From NCBI GenBank assembly GCA_964503125.1, contig CAZCZE010000032.1, positions 62,001-126,000 of the forward strand: a stretch of DNA of 64,000 bases. The letters are read 5' to 3'. Below the pieces are notes generated by a model that did no database searches, had not been told where the DNA came from, and saw only the letters and a list, made by a program, of their open reading frames with translations. The first letter of the stretch is position 1. Each line of letters opens with the position of its first letter. The position numbers and the translations under genes are program-made. Origin of the DNA: FEN-1219 sp964503125 (GTDB lineage: Bacteria > Pseudomonadota > Gammaproteobacteria > Steroidobacterales > Rariloculaceae). Positions 1-8,385 of the stretch are shown piece by piece.

Positions 1-154
1 CTTCAACGCCAATTGGGAGGAGCTGCGCCGCGAGATGTTGCTCGTCGACTTGCGGCAGCGCATCCGCGACGTGCGGCAAGGGCCAGACGAGCTCTTGTAT
101 CTCCTCACCGACGAGGACGACGGCGCGATCCTGCGCATCGAGCCTGCGAACTGA
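1..154 (+). CDS. PQQ-dependent sugar dehydrogenase, C-terminal end (cut by window edge)
   Basis: Only the last 50 or so codons are in the window, reading through to TGA at 152-154. The visible tail contains LRQRIRDVRQGP followed by LTDEDDGAILRIEP. It matches closely the end of the complete PQQ-dependent sugar (aldose) dehydrogenase at 45725-46975, which has DLRQRIRDVRQGPDGLLY and TDEDDGALLRIEP. This family is a soluble periplasmic six-bladed beta-propeller that oxidises sugars with PQQ. The next gene starts 11 bases downstream, so the two may be cotranscribed. The assignment rests on the paralogue; substrate is unknown. Confidence 0.8.
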   Translation, partial: FNANWEELRREMLLVDLRQRIRDVRQGPDELLYLLTDEDDGAILRIEPAN

Positions 155-165
155 CGGAGAGAGCC

Positions 166-594
166 GTGGCCGACGAAGGGCTGCGCGTGAGCGGCAGCGT
201 GACGATCCCCGCGGCCGAGCTCGAGTTCACGGCCATCCGCTCGCAGGGCGCGGGCGGGCAGAACGTCAACAAGGTCGCGAGCGCCGTGCAGCTGCGCTTC
301 GACGCGGCACGCTCGGCCACGCTGCCGCCGGGTTGTCGCGAGCGGTTGCTCGCGCTGCGCGATCATCGCATCACGGCCGACGGCGTCGTCGTCATCAAGG
401 CGCAGCAATTTCGCAGCCAGGAGCAAAACAAGGCGGCCGCCCTCGAACGGCTCGCCGAGCTCGTGCGCCGCGCGCTCGTCGTGCCGAAGGTGCGCCGGCC
501 CACGAAGCCCACGCGGGCATCGCAGGCGCGCCGGCTCGACAGCAAAACGCGGCACGCGCGCTTGAAACGACAACGGCGCGCGCTCGACGACTGA
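166..594 (+). CDS. arfB: ArfB-type peptidyl-tRNA hydrolase (ribosome rescue)
   Basis: The protein is 142 aa, close to the usual 140 aa of ArfB/YaeJ. The GGQ catalytic motif is visible as GAGGQNVNK near residue 27, and the C-terminus is a basic tail (KPTRASQARR, KTRHARLKRQRR) that in this family enters the mRNA channel of stalled ribosomes. It hydrolyses peptidyl-tRNA on non-stop ribosomes without needing a stop codon. The start is GTG at 166; a longer in-frame reading from TTG at 13 would run through the upstream gene and is unlikely. The stop TGA shares its A with the ATG of the next gene (TGATG), so translation is probably coupled. The short length rules out RF1 or RF2. Confidence 0.88.
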   Translation: MADEGLRVSGSVTIPAAELEFTAIRSQGAGGQNVNKVASAVQLRFDAARSATLPPGCRERLLALRDHRITADGVVVIKAQQFRSQEQNKAAALERLAELVRRALVVPKVRRPTKPTRASQARRLDSKTRHARLKRQRRALDD

Positions 595-1235
595 TGGCGC
601 GCTTCGAGCTCGTCATCTTCGATTGCGACGGTGTCGTCGTGGACAGCGAGCGTGTCGTTCACGCCGTGTTCGGCACGTTCATTCGGTCGCTGGGCGTGAA
701 TTTGAGCGAGGCCGAGATGCACGAGCACTTTCTTGGCCGGCGGCTTGCGGAGTGCATGGCGATCGTCGAGCAGCTCAGCGGAAGGCAGGCGCCCCCTGGC
801 GCGCTCGAGCGCTACTGTGCCGAGCGCGACCGAGTGCTGCGCGAGCAGGTGCAGCCCGTCGCGGGCATTCGCGAAGTGCTGGAGGCGCTCACGATTCCGT
901 ACTGCATCGCTTCGAGCGGCGATCACGCCAAGATGCGTCTCACGCTCGGTGCAACCGAGCTCATGCCGTTCTTCGAGGGCCGCTTGTTCAGTGCCACCGA
1001 GGTGCCGAACGGCAAGCCCGCGCCCGACGTGTTCCTCTACGCGGCCGAACGCATGAGCGCCGCGCCCGCGCGCACGGCCGTCATCGAGGACTCCGTCAAC
1101 GGCGTGCTCGCCGGCTGCGCCGCCGGCATGACCGTGTTCGGGTTTGCGGGGCTCACGCCGGCCGCGCGGCTCGTGCAAGCCGGCGCGGCTGACGTGTTCG
1201 CGCACATGCGCGAGCTACCAGCGCTGCTGGCGTGA
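594..1235 (+). CDS. HAD-superfamily hydrolase (beta-phosphoglucomutase/phosphatase-like)
   Basis: A 213 aa cytoplasmic hydrolase of the haloacid dehalogenase superfamily. Motif I is FDCDGVVVDSE (residues about 9-19) with the nucleophilic and acid/base aspartates. Motif II is IASSGDH near residue 103, motif III the Lys in NGKPAPDVF, and motif IV VIEDSVNGVLAG. A small helical cap lies between motifs I and II, as in beta-phosphoglucomutase and small phosphatases (YieH/YigB-like). Substrate cannot be read from the sequence. The ATG overlaps the arfB stop by one base. A much longer in-frame ORF upstream is an artefact of high GC. Confidence 0.85.
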   Translation: MARFELVIFDCDGVVVDSERVVHAVFGTFIRSLGVNLSEAEMHEHFLGRRLAECMAIVEQLSGRQAPPGALERYCAERDRVLREQVQPVAGIREVLEALTIPYCIASSGDHAKMRLTLGATELMPFFEGRLFSATEVPNGKPAPDVFLYAAERMSAAPARTAVIEDSVNGVLAGCAAGMTVFGFAGLTPAARLVQAGAADVFAHMRELPALLA

Positions 1236-1296
1236 TGCGCCCGAGCGCGGCAGCGATTCTCGTGATATTGCCCACGAATCGCCGAGCCACGAGGCT

Positions 1297-1644
1297 ATGC
1301 TCGTCGATACTCGACGAGTGGCTCAGGGATACCCAACTCCACCCATCGGCGCGGACGACATTTCGCGGAACCTGAATCTTGCGGTGCGGCGCAACGCTCT
1401 TAGGTTTCCGCCAGACTTCATGTTTCAGCTGACTAAAGCCGAGTACGCATCTCTAAGATTGCAGTTTGCAAGCTTAGAGAGTGGCAGAGGCCGTCACGCC
1501 AAGTATCTCCCATACGCCGCAGCTTATGGCCGAGCCGGAGCACAAGCGGCGGCCGATTGGCTTTACGACCGACGCATGAAGTCACGCGTCGCAAGTCGAC
1601 AGGGGTTTGCGAACGTCGTTGACTTTGCGACACAAAGTACTTGA
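1297..1644 (+). pseudogene. Degenerate ORF6N-domain (phage antirepressor-type) remnant
   Basis: The reading frame contains NLAVRRNALRFPPDFMFQLT, then LRLQFASLESGRGRHAKYLPYA. This is the signature of the ORF6N domain found in phage antirepressor and KilA-N-type proteins, normally of the form '...AV.RN..RFP.DFMFQLT..E...L...F........YLPYAFTEQGV'. After LPYA the family continuation (FTEQGVAML) is lost and replaced by unrelated residues, and the usual N-terminal '..I.VL.D..LA..YGV.T' strand is only partly recognisable as MLVDTRRVAQGYPT. Base composition is lower in GC than the flanks. I read it as a decayed phage-derived gene. Its start at 1297 is arbitrary. Confidence 0.6.
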
Positions 1645-1677
1645 CCATAGGCCACCGAGGAGGGATGGGGTGGCGTC

Positions 1678-3198
1678 ATGTCGACGAACGGATTGCGCGC
1701 TCTGTGGCTCCCACGGCCGATGGCCGTAGCGCCGCCGCTCGATCCCGATTCGATCCCGGGCCCGTTGCGCCGGCGCTATGCGCTGCTCTTGAACCCGTTC
1801 TATCGCAAGGACCCGCACGCGAGCTTCGGCAAGCACGTGCTGACCCCGACGCTTGCGCTGACCTCGGTGGCCGCCGCGACGCCCGCGCATTGGCAGGTAC
1901 GCTATTGGGACGAGAATCTGCTCCAGGGCCCGCCGCCGCTCGACCCCATACCCCAAGTCGTCGCGATCACCGTCCACCTCACGTTCGCGAAGCGCGCCTA
2001 CGAGCTCGCGCAGTGGTATCGGCAGTGGGGCGCGAAAGTCATCCTCGGCGGGCTCCACGTGCTGACGGCGCCCGAGGAAGCCGCCGCGCACGCCGACGCC
2101 ATCGCGATCGGCGAGGGCGTGCAGGTGTGGCCGCAGGTTCTCGCCGACGTCGAGGCGGGCACGCTCAAGCCCGTTTACCGCGGCGACTACCGCAAACCGT
2201 ATCGCGACGACCCGGTGCCGCGCCGGGACCTGCTGCCGCGCGGCGGCTTCCTCACGACGTCGAGCGTCATCGCGACACGGGGCTGCCACAACCGCTGCGG
2301 GTTTTGCTACCTCTCGACCGAAGGCCTGCACATGCCTTATCGGCTTCGCGACGTCGAGCAGACGGCGGCGGAGATCGCCGCGGACGGCCAGCCGTACGTG
2401 GTTTTCGTCGACAACAACCTGGGCTCGAGGCGCGACTATCTGCGTGATCTTTGCGCCGCGCTCGAGCCGCTCGAGATCATCTGGAGCGCCGCGCTCACGA
2501 TCGACGTCACCGACGATCCCGAGCTCGTGCGCGAGATGGCGCTCGCGGGCTGCACGGGTGTCTTCATCGGGTTCGAGTCGCTCAATGCCGGCAATCTCGA
2601 GGACGCCGGCAAACGCTCGCCGGTCCCCGACGACTACGCGCGCCGCGTCGCGATCCTGCACGACAACGGTATTCAGGTGAACGGCAGCTTCGTGCTCGGC
2701 TTCGATCACGACGACATCGGCGTGTTCGAGAAAACCGTGGAGTGGGTCGAGCGCAACCGGCTGGAATGCGCGACGTTCCACATCCTCACGCCGTATCCCG
2801 GCACGCCGCTGTTCGAGCAGCTCGAGAACGAGAAGCGCATCGTGCATCGCGACTGGCGCCTTTACGACACGGCGCACGTGGTGTTCGAGCCCAAGCGCAT
2901 GACGGGAGAGGAGCTCCGCGACGGCTACGAGCTCTGCTACCGCCGGCTGTTCTCGCATCGCTCGATTTGGCGCCGGCGCCCCAAGGATTGGCGCGCAGTG
3001 CCCGCGTATCTCGCGATGTCGTATCTCTACAAACGCTCGAACCGCATTTGGCACTTCCTCATCAGCCACCGGCTCACGGCACTCGTGTGGCGGCCGCTCG
3101 TCGAGCTCAGCCGACGGCGCCACGTGCGCTTCAGGCGCCGGCTCGCCGAGCGCCACGAGGCCGCGGAGGTGCGCGCCGTGATCAGTGCGGGTGTGTAG
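1678..3198 (+). CDS. B12-binding-domain radical SAM protein
   Basis: A 506 aa cytoplasmic enzyme. Residues about 60-165 resemble the cobalamin-binding Rossmann domain (AITVHLTFAKRAYELA, VILGGLHVL). The radical-SAM core follows, with CHNRCGFCY giving C203-x3-C207-x2-C210 for the [4Fe-4S] cluster that cleaves S-adenosylmethionine. The barrel motifs IGFESLN and NGSFVLGFDHDD are present. The basic C-terminal 70 residues have no recognised domain. Members of this class act as methyltransferases or C-C bond-forming enzymes on lipids, hopanoids or natural products, but the substrate cannot be inferred here. A purine-rich GAGGAGGGATGGGG lies 10-20 bases before the ATG. Confidence 0.85.
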   Translation: MSTNGLRALWLPRPMAVAPPLDPDSIPGPLRRRYALLLNPFYRKDPHASFGKHVLTPTLALTSVAAATPAHWQVRYWDENLLQGPPPLDPIPQVVAITVHLTFAKRAYELAQWYRQWGAKVILGGLHVLTAPEEAAAHADAIAIGEGVQVWPQVLADVEAGTLKPVYRGDYRKPYRDDPVPRRDLLPRGGFLTTSSVIATRGCHNRCGFCYLSTEGLHMPYRLRDVEQTAAEIAADGQPYVVFVDNNLGSRRDYLRDLCAALEPLEIIWSAALTIDVTDDPELVREMALAGCTGVFIGFESLNAGNLEDAGKRSPVPDDYARRVAILHDNGIQVNGSFVLGFDHDDIGVFEKTVEWVERNRLECATFHILTPYPGTPLFEQLENEKRIVHRDWRLYDTAHVVFEPKRMTGEELRDGYELCYRRLFSHRSIWRRRPKDWRAVPAYLAMSYLYKRSNRIWHFLISHRLTALVWRPLVELSRRRHVRFRRRLAERHEAAEVRAVISAGV

Positions 3199-3455
3199 GG
3201 CGCGGCTCGCGACAGCCGCGGCACAGACTCCGGGGTCGATGGTGCGGCGAGATCGCTTGCAGTATCCGCGTGCGCACGCCGCGTTGCAGACACCGGCTGC
3301 AGAGCAACAGGTCCGTCACGAACGACAGAAACCGGCGGTCGATGTTGGCCGATGCTCGCACGTCGCGCGGCTCCCGCTCGCTTCGATGACGGGAGCGTAG
3401 GTGCGCGCGGAGCGGGCATTCTGTGGCCGGGCGCTCAGTTTTGCGCCGTGCAAAG

Positions 3456-3486
3456 GAGAACGGCCGCAACTTGTGCGGCCGTTCTC
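3456..3486 (-). terminator. Perfect 13-bp hairpin, probable terminator
   Basis: GAGAACGGCCGCA (3456-3468) pairs perfectly with TGCGGCCGTTCTC (3474-3486) around an ACTTG loop. It lies 20 bases beyond the stop of the minus-strand EthD gene. On that strand the stem is followed by TTTG, a weak U-tract, so minus-strand termination is the more likely direction. The 3199-3505 gap between genes holds nothing else that I can recognise. Confidence 0.6.
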
Positions 3487-3505
3487 ACGTTCGGGCGTCG
3501 GACAG

Positions 3506-3952
3506 CTACGACGCGGCGGTGCCGACGATGCGGTCGCGCTGGGCGATGAGCACGGCGTTCGTGAACTTTGGCACGTCGGCGCGTAAGCCGGCTTGATGCT
3601 GGACCTGCGCGGCGTCGAACGCCGCGCCGTCGGCGATCCAAATCGTGATCGTCGCGACGTAGGGCGGCGCCGCGCCGTCGGCGCCGGGCTGGCCGCGCCG
3701 CAGCTCGAAGCGGCTGATCGACTTGCCGTACAGATTCATGATGCGCGGCATGTGCGTGTTGACGTAATAGTCGAAATCGAAGCGCACGTCGGCGCCGTTC
3801 TGATAGGTGATCGTCATGCACTCCTGATCGGCCCTGCCTTGCGCATATGCCTGGCTCGCGCCGAAGCTCACGACGACGCCTGCGGCGGCGACGGTGCCGG
3901 CGCCGAGCAGCACCGAGCGGCGATCGATCGAGTGGTCGTGTTGGTCACTCAT
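3506..3952 (-). CDS. Exported EthD-family protein with Tat-type leader
   Basis: A 148 aa protein. It begins with a twin-arginine-like leader (RRSVLLGAG from residue 11, hydrophobic stretch, then SQAYAQG), suggesting export as a folded protein. The remainder resembles the EthD fold (dimeric alpha-beta ferredoxin-like barrel): MTITYQNGADVRFDFDYYV, then HMPRIMNLYG, and a C-terminal VPKFTNAVLIAQ. EthD proteins are small enzymes or auxiliaries of unclear reaction, first noted with an ether-degrading P450. A Tat leader is not typical of characterised members. The downstream hairpin at 3456-3486 probably ends the transcript. Confidence 0.75.
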   Translation of the reverse strand: MSDQHDHSIDRRSVLLGAGTVAAAGVVVSFGASQAYAQGRADQECMTITYQNGADVRFDFDYYVNTHMPRIMNLYGKSISRFELRRGQPGADGAAPPYVATITIWIADGAAFDAAQVQHQAGLRADVPKFTNAVLIAQRDRIVGTAAS

Positions 3953-4028
3953 GCATTTCCCCGTGGCGAGTGTTTTCGCTGGCGGTTACTAGAGCACGAC
4001 GCGCGCGCCGGCACAATCCTGAAACGCT

Positions 4029-4664
4029 TCAGGGCAGCCAGCGCTCGAGCAGGTCGTTGCCGAACACCCAGTAGTGGAGCGCCGTGCCGAGGAGCGCGTG
4101 CGACAGCGCCAGCGGCACGAGGCGTCGCCAGCGGTAATAGATGAGTGCCCAGACGGCGCCTGCGGCGACCGTGACGAGCATGACGGGCCAGCGCGGGAAG
4201 TGCACGGCCGAGAACGCCACGGCCGTGAGCGCGACCGCCGCGGGCACGGGCACGAGCCGCAACCAGCGCGGGAAGAGATAGAACTGGAAGATGTATTGCT
4301 GGAGCAGCGCCCACGGGAAGTAGAGCGCCGCAGCGGCAAGCAGGTGCCAGTTCGCGAAGCGGTCGAGCAACGGCGTGCCCGTTCCGCGCCCGACGATGAC
4401 GGCGACCGCGGCCAGCACGACGAGCGCGACGCCCGTGAAGGAAAGGCCGGCTCGCCACGCGTGTCGGCCGCCATCGGGCTCGGGCGCGCGCGCGAGCGCC
4501 CAGAGCCGGCGGCTCCGCGCCGCACTGCCGACGATGAGCGCCACGGCCGCGGCCGCAAGCACGAGGTCGACGTACGGCGGCCGCACCTGGAACGACGCGA
4601 GGAACGCCGCCGTCGCGGCGCCCAATCCCACGAGCTCCCACGCGACGGACCGGTCGACGCTCAT
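4029..4664 (-). CDS. CPBP-family membrane protein with altered catalytic motif
   Basis: A 211 aa integral membrane protein with about six hydrophobic segments. It has the architecture of the CPBP (CaaX protease and bacteriocin-processing, Abi) family of glutamic intramembrane endopeptidases. Motif 2 is FSAVH (F151-H155) and motif 3 is SHALLGTALH (H189, H197). Motif 1, normally EExxxR, reads QQYIFQFYLFPR, so both catalytic glutamates are Gln122-Gln123. Since the glutamate is thought to activate water, this copy may be inactive or may work differently. It sits between the EthD gene and a serine hydrolase on the same strand, with 14 bases to the hydrolase stop. Confidence 0.7.
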   Translation of the reverse strand: MSVDRSVAWELVGLGAATAAFLASFQVRPPYVDLVLAAAAVALIVGSAARSRRLWALARAPEPDGGRHAWRAGLSFTGVALVVLAAVAVIVGRGTGTPLLDRFANWHLLAAAALYFPWALLQQYIFQFYLFPRWLRLVPVPAAVALTAVAFSAVHFPRWPVMLVTVAAGAVWALIYYRWRRLVPLALSHALLGTALHYWVFGNDLLERWLP

Positions 4665-4678
4665 CGCGCGGAAGAGGC

Positions 4679-5947
4679 TCAGTCCACGATTGCTTGGTAG
4701 ACGAGCGCGCGCACCTTGGCTTGGTCGTCGACGTCGCCGGCCGGCACGAGCTGCGTGAGATGCACGACGACGAGCTGCTCCTTCGGGTCTACCCAGTACG
4801 TCGTGTGATACGCGCCGCCCCAGCCGAACTCGCCTACCGAGCCCGGCGAGCCACGTGCGCCGACGTCCTCGACGACGTAGAAGCCGAGCCCGAAGCCCTG
4901 GCCTGCGTTGAACGCGATGTCGCCCAAATGACTCGTCGTCATGAGCTCGACGGTCGTGCGGCTCAGGATCCGCCGGCCGTCGAGCGTGCCGCCGTTGCGC
5001 AGCATCTCGAGGAAACGCGCGTAGTCCGTGGCCGTCGACAGCAGGCCGGCGCCGCCCGAGAAATTCTTGCGCGGCCCGTCGACGTAGTGGCCCTGGCCCA
5101 CCGCCATGCCGGGCGTGGGCGCACGCTCGAGCTTGCCTGAGTTCTGCGAATAGACGGCCGTCAGGCGGTTGGCTTTGCCTGGCGACAGATAGAACTCCGT
5201 GTCGCGCATGCCGAGCGGCTCGAAGATGCGCTCGCGGAGCGTCTGATCGAGCGGCTTAGCCGCAACGACCTCGACGAGCGCGCCCAAGATGTCGGTGTTG
5301 TAGCCGTAGATCCAGCTCGTGCCGGGCTGCGCGTGTGCGGGCAGGCTCGCGATGCGCCGCACCGAGTCGCGGATCGTCTCGTCCTTGTCGGAGAAGTAGT
5401 AGCCCGTCTGGCCGGCCGCCGTCCAGAGGTCGCCGCCGACGCCGTTGCCGTAGCCGAAGCCCGACGTGTGCGTCAGCAGATCGCGCACCGTGATCGGCCG
5501 GCGCGCGTTGACGATGTCGTAGCGGATGCCGTCGGCTGCGACGGCGACCTTCGTCGTCATGAGCTCGGGCAAATACTTGCCCACCGGGTCGGTCAAGAGC
5601 AGCTTGCCTTCCTCGACGAACGTCATGGCCGCGACGCTGACGACAGCCTTCGATTGCGAGGCGATGCGGAAGATCGCGTCGCGCTGCATCGGCGCGTTCG
5701 CTTCGAGATCGCGGTGGCCGAACGCCTCGAAGTAGGCGATGCGCCCGCGGCGCGCGACGAGCGTCACCGAGCCCGCGAGCTTGCCGTCGGCCACGTAGGC
5801 CTCGAGCGCGTCGCTCAAGCGCTCGAGGCGCTCGGCGGACAAGCCGACGCTTTCGGGCGACGCGGGGCGCAGCGATTGCGCCGAGGCCGCGAGAGCGGTG
5901 GCGAAGGCTAAAGCTACGATCGAGCGGCGAAGCAGCGCGAGACGCAT
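4679..5947 (-). CDS. Exported serine hydrolase, beta-lactamase (class C/EstB) family
   Basis: A 422 aa protein with an N-terminal signal peptide (hydrophobic stretch then ALAASAQS). The SxxK catalytic motif is S97-Q-S-K100 in RIASQSKAVVS, and the second motif is YGYN at 214-217 in SWIYGYNTDILG. A glycine-rich C-terminal region GEFGWGGAYHTTYWVDP precedes the last strands. The family comprises penicillin-binding-like esterases and D-aminopeptidases as well as class C beta-lactamases, so resistance should not be assumed. I chose the ATG at 5947 because GGGGA stands 7-11 bases upstream and the signal peptide begins there; longer in-frame readings lack both. Confidence 0.85.
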   Translation of the reverse strand: MRLALLRRSIVALAFATALAASAQSLRPASPESVGLSAERLERLSDALEAYVADGKLAGSVTLVARRGRIAYFEAFGHRDLEANAPMQRDAIFRIASQSKAVVSVAAMTFVEEGKLLLTDPVGKYLPELMTTKVAVAADGIRYDIVNARRPITVRDLLTHTSGFGYGNGVGGDLWTAAGQTGYYFSDKDETIRDSVRRIASLPAHAQPGTSWIYGYNTDILGALVEVVAAKPLDQTLRERIFEPLGMRDTEFYLSPGKANRLTAVYSQNSGKLERAPTPGMAVGQGHYVDGPRKNFSGGAGLLSTATDYARFLEMLRNGGTLDGRRILSRTTVELMTTSHLGDIAFNAGQGFGLGFYVVEDVGARGSPGSVGEFGWGGAYHTTYWVDPKEQLVVVHLTQLVPAGDVDDQAKVRALVYQAIVD

Positions 5948-6024
5948 GGCGATGTTCCCCGTGAGTGTTCTTGTGAGTGTAGCCAGCATACTGCACGCCA
6001 TCGATCTCTGGCATGCTTCCCAGC

Positions 6025-6540
6025 ATGGCGACGACGAGCTGGGATGCGCTGGCGGCGGGGCAGGGGTGTCCGTTCGACGCACCGCGCGCAGAGCACACCG
6101 CGCACTGGGATCTCGTCGCGCGGCTGACCGTATCGTCGTGGTATTTGCCGCACAATCAGATGTACCGCGGCCACGGCATCCTCGTGTTCGACCCGCGGCA
6201 CGTCACGCGACTCGATGAGCTCACATCCACCGAATGGCAGAGCTACGCCTCGGACCTGCGCCACATCGCGCGCGCCATCGTGGGCGTTTGCAAGCCCGAT
6301 CATTTGAACGTCGAGTCGCTCGGCAACGTCATGCCGCACCTGCACTGGCACGTGATCCCGCGCTATAAGAACGACGGCCGCTGGAGACAACCGATCTGGG
6401 CTGCCGACGTCAACGCTCAGCCCGAGCGGCGACTCGTGGCCAACGACCGCGAGCGCCTGCTCGGCGAGTTGCGTGCCACGCTCTCGCCAGTTGCCGAAGC
6501 GCCGAGCGCCGAGGAGGCATCGAACCCGCCGATCGGCTAA
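6025..6540 (+). CDS. HIT-family hydrolase
   Basis: A protein of about 171 aa. The histidine-triad motif is HLHWHVI (H105, H107, H109), preceded by NVMPHLHWHV as in bacterial HIT proteins that hydrolyse dinucleoside polyphosphates or nucleoside phosphoramidates through a nucleotidyl-histidine intermediate. It has no signal peptide, so it is cytoplasmic. The N-terminal GCPFDAPR and the C-terminal 50 residues are extensions without recognised domain. An alternative ATG lies at 6013, and neither start has a clear ribosome binding site. The MATE gene follows after 29 bases. Confidence 0.85.
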   Translation: MATTSWDALAAGQGCPFDAPRAEHTAHWDLVARLTVSSWYLPHNQMYRGHGILVFDPRHVTRLDELTSTEWQSYASDLRHIARAIVGVCKPDHLNVESLGNVMPHLHWHVIPRYKNDGRWRQPIWAADVNAQPERRLVANDRERLLGELRATLSPVAEAPSAEEASNPPIG

Positions 6541-6569
6541 GCTGCGCACCCCTCGCGCCGGTCGCCGCC

Positions 6570-7976
6570 ATGTCCCTCGCCGTGCTCCGACACCAACCGA
6601 GGCGCGCGGACTTCGCCGCTCTGCTGCGCCTCGCCGGCCCGCTCGTGCTCATTCAGGTGGGCACGATGCTCATGGGCGTGATCGACACCATGATGGTGGG
6701 CCGCGTCTCGCCCGCGGCGCTCGCGTCCGTCGCGCTCGGCAACATGTACTTCTTCGCGATCTCGATCTTCGGCATGGGAGTGCTGTTCGCGCTCGACCCG
6801 ATCGTCGCGCAGGCGCTCGGCGCCGGCGATGAGCTCGCGGTGCGGCGCGGCCTCCAGCGCGGGCTCGTGCTGTCGCTCGTGTTGACCCTGCCGATCACGC
6901 TCGTGCTGCTCACGGTCGAGCCCGTGCTCGTGCTCGTGGGCCAGCCGGTGGAGGTCATTCCAGACGCCGCGGGCTACGTCCATCGCAACGCGTTGTCGGT
7001 GTGGCCGTTCTACGTGTTCGTGGCGCTGCGCCAAACGCTGCAAGCGCATCACCGCATCTGGCCGATCGGCATGACGATCCTGATCGCGAACGTCGTCAAC
7101 GCCGGGCTCAACTACATCTGGATCTTCGGCCATCTCGGATTCGATGCGATGGGCGTCATCGGCTCGGCCTGGGCCACGACCGTGAGCCGCTGGCTCATGG
7201 CGGTGTTGCTGCTCGCGCTCGGCTGGCGCACGCTGCGCCCGTATCTGCGCGAACGGGCTCCGAACCTGCTCGACGCCAAACCGCTCGGCCGCATGCTTGC
7301 GCTCGGGTTCCCGATCGGTGCGCAGATGATGCTCGAGGGCGGGGCGTTCAACATCGTCGCGCTGCTCATGGGTTGGCTCGGCGTCGTGCAGGTCGCCGCG
7401 CATCAGATCGCGCTGAATTTCGCGTCGCTGACGTTCATGGTGCCGCTCGGCGTGTCCGCGGCCGCCGCCGTGATCGTCGGGCACGCCGTTGGCCGCGGCG
7501 ACCCGGAAGGCGTGCGGCGCTCGACGTTGGCTTCGCTCGCCGTCGGCGCCGGGTTCATGCTCTGCACCGCGGTGCTGCTCGTCAGCGCGCCGCACTTTCT
7601 CGCCGGTCTGTACACGCCCGACGCGGTGGTGCTCGCGCTCGCGGCCGTGCTGCTGCCGATCGCCGGCGTGTTTCAGGTGTTCGACGGCCTACAGGTCGTG
7701 GCGATCGGTCTGCTGCGCGGGCTCGGTGACACGCGCATGCCGATGATCGTCAACGTCATCGGCTTCTGGTGCATCGGCATCCCCGTGAGCCTGTGGCTCG
7801 GGTTCGGCCTCGACTACGGCGCGGTCGGCCTCTGGTGGGGGCTCGTCGTCGGCCTCGGCGTCGTCGCCGTGTTCCTGATCGTGCGCGTGCGGCAGCGCGA
7901 GCACCATGGTCTTACGCGCCTCATCATCGACGAGCACGCGAAGGCCGCGCTGCGGACCGACTCCGTCGTCGACTAG
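6570..7976 (+). CDS. MATE-family efflux transporter
   Basis: A 468 aa inner-membrane protein with about 12 hydrophobic helices in two homologous halves. The first half carries LAGPLVLIQVGTMLMGVIDT followed by MMVGRVSPAALASVALGN, the hallmark of the MATE/NorM family of Na+- or H+-driven multidrug exporters. The second half repeats this as LALGFPIGAQMMLEGGAF and VQVAAHQIALN. Length is typical for the family (450-480). It follows the HIT gene by 29 bases and may share a transcript. Substrate cannot be deduced. Confidence 0.9.
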   Translation: MSLAVLRHQPRRADFAALLRLAGPLVLIQVGTMLMGVIDTMMVGRVSPAALASVALGNMYFFAISIFGMGVLFALDPIVAQALGAGDELAVRRGLQRGLVLSLVLTLPITLVLLTVEPVLVLVGQPVEVIPDAAGYVHRNALSVWPFYVFVALRQTLQAHHRIWPIGMTILIANVVNAGLNYIWIFGHLGFDAMGVIGSAWATTVSRWLMAVLLLALGWRTLRPYLRERAPNLLDAKPLGRMLALGFPIGAQMMLEGGAFNIVALLMGWLGVVQVAAHQIALNFASLTFMVPLGVSAAAAVIVGHAVGRGDPEGVRRSTLASLAVGAGFMLCTAVLLVSAPHFLAGLYTPDAVVLALAAVLLPIAGVFQVFDGLQVVAIGLLRGLGDTRMPMIVNVIGFWCIGIPVSLWLGFGLDYGAVGLWWGLVVGLGVVAVFLIVRVRQREHHGLTRLIIDEHAKAALRTDSVVD

Positions 7977-7996
7977 CGGCTTGTTCGGCATCCTGT

Positions 7997-8117
7997 CGCG
8001 CGCGTGGGGCGCGGCTTTGCGCACGACGCGGCGGATCTTGCGCAGCGCCGCTCGGACCTTAGGATCGAAGCCGGCGATGTACTCATCGATCGTAGCGGGT
8101 CTCAAGCGTGCGGGCAT
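7997..8117 (-). pseudogene. N-terminal fragment of a DUF1801 (YdhG-like) protein
   Basis: The minus frame from ATG 8117 reads PATIDEYIAGFDPKVRAALR then KIRRVVRKAAPHA. This is the opening of DUF1801/YdhG-type proteins (T.DEYIA..P...R..L..IR..I...APEA). The homology stops at about 8000, exactly where the frame runs into the 3' end of the convergent MATE gene, and the rest of the usual 110-120 aa is missing. It looks like a truncated gene, 20 bases downstream of the DUF1272 gene. Confidence 0.6.
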
Positions 8118-8136
8118 GGCTCGATCCGCTACGCGC

Positions 8137-8385
8137 TCATCTTTCTTTCGCGCAGCCCTGCGGCTTTAAGACGCGTTCGCGTGACGCGGGATGTTTGAGC
8201 AGCTTCTCCGCCGGCCGGCGAGGACGAGGCAGCAACTCCCCGCCACAGTTGGGGCAACGGCCGCGGAGTATTTCCTCGGCGCACGTGCGGCAGAAGGTGC
8301 ATTCGAACGAGCAGATCATGGCGTCGGGCGAGATCCCCGGTAGCTCGCGGTCACAACACTCGCAATTAGGGCGCAGTTCGAGCAT
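8137..8385 (-). CDS. DUF1272 zinc-ribbon-like protein
   Basis: An 82 aa protein starting MLELRPNCECCDRELPG and containing CSFECTFCRTCAEE and CPNCGGELLPRPRRP. These are the conserved cysteine pairs of the DUF1272 family and probably bind zinc. Function is unknown. The C-terminal 20 residues beyond RPRRP extend past the usual family end. It is upstream of the DUF1801 fragment on the same strand. Confidence 0.85.
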   Translation of the reverse strand: MLELRPNCECCDRELPGISPDAMICSFECTFCRTCAEEILRGRCPNCGGELLPRPRRPAEKLLKHPASRERVLKPQGCAKER

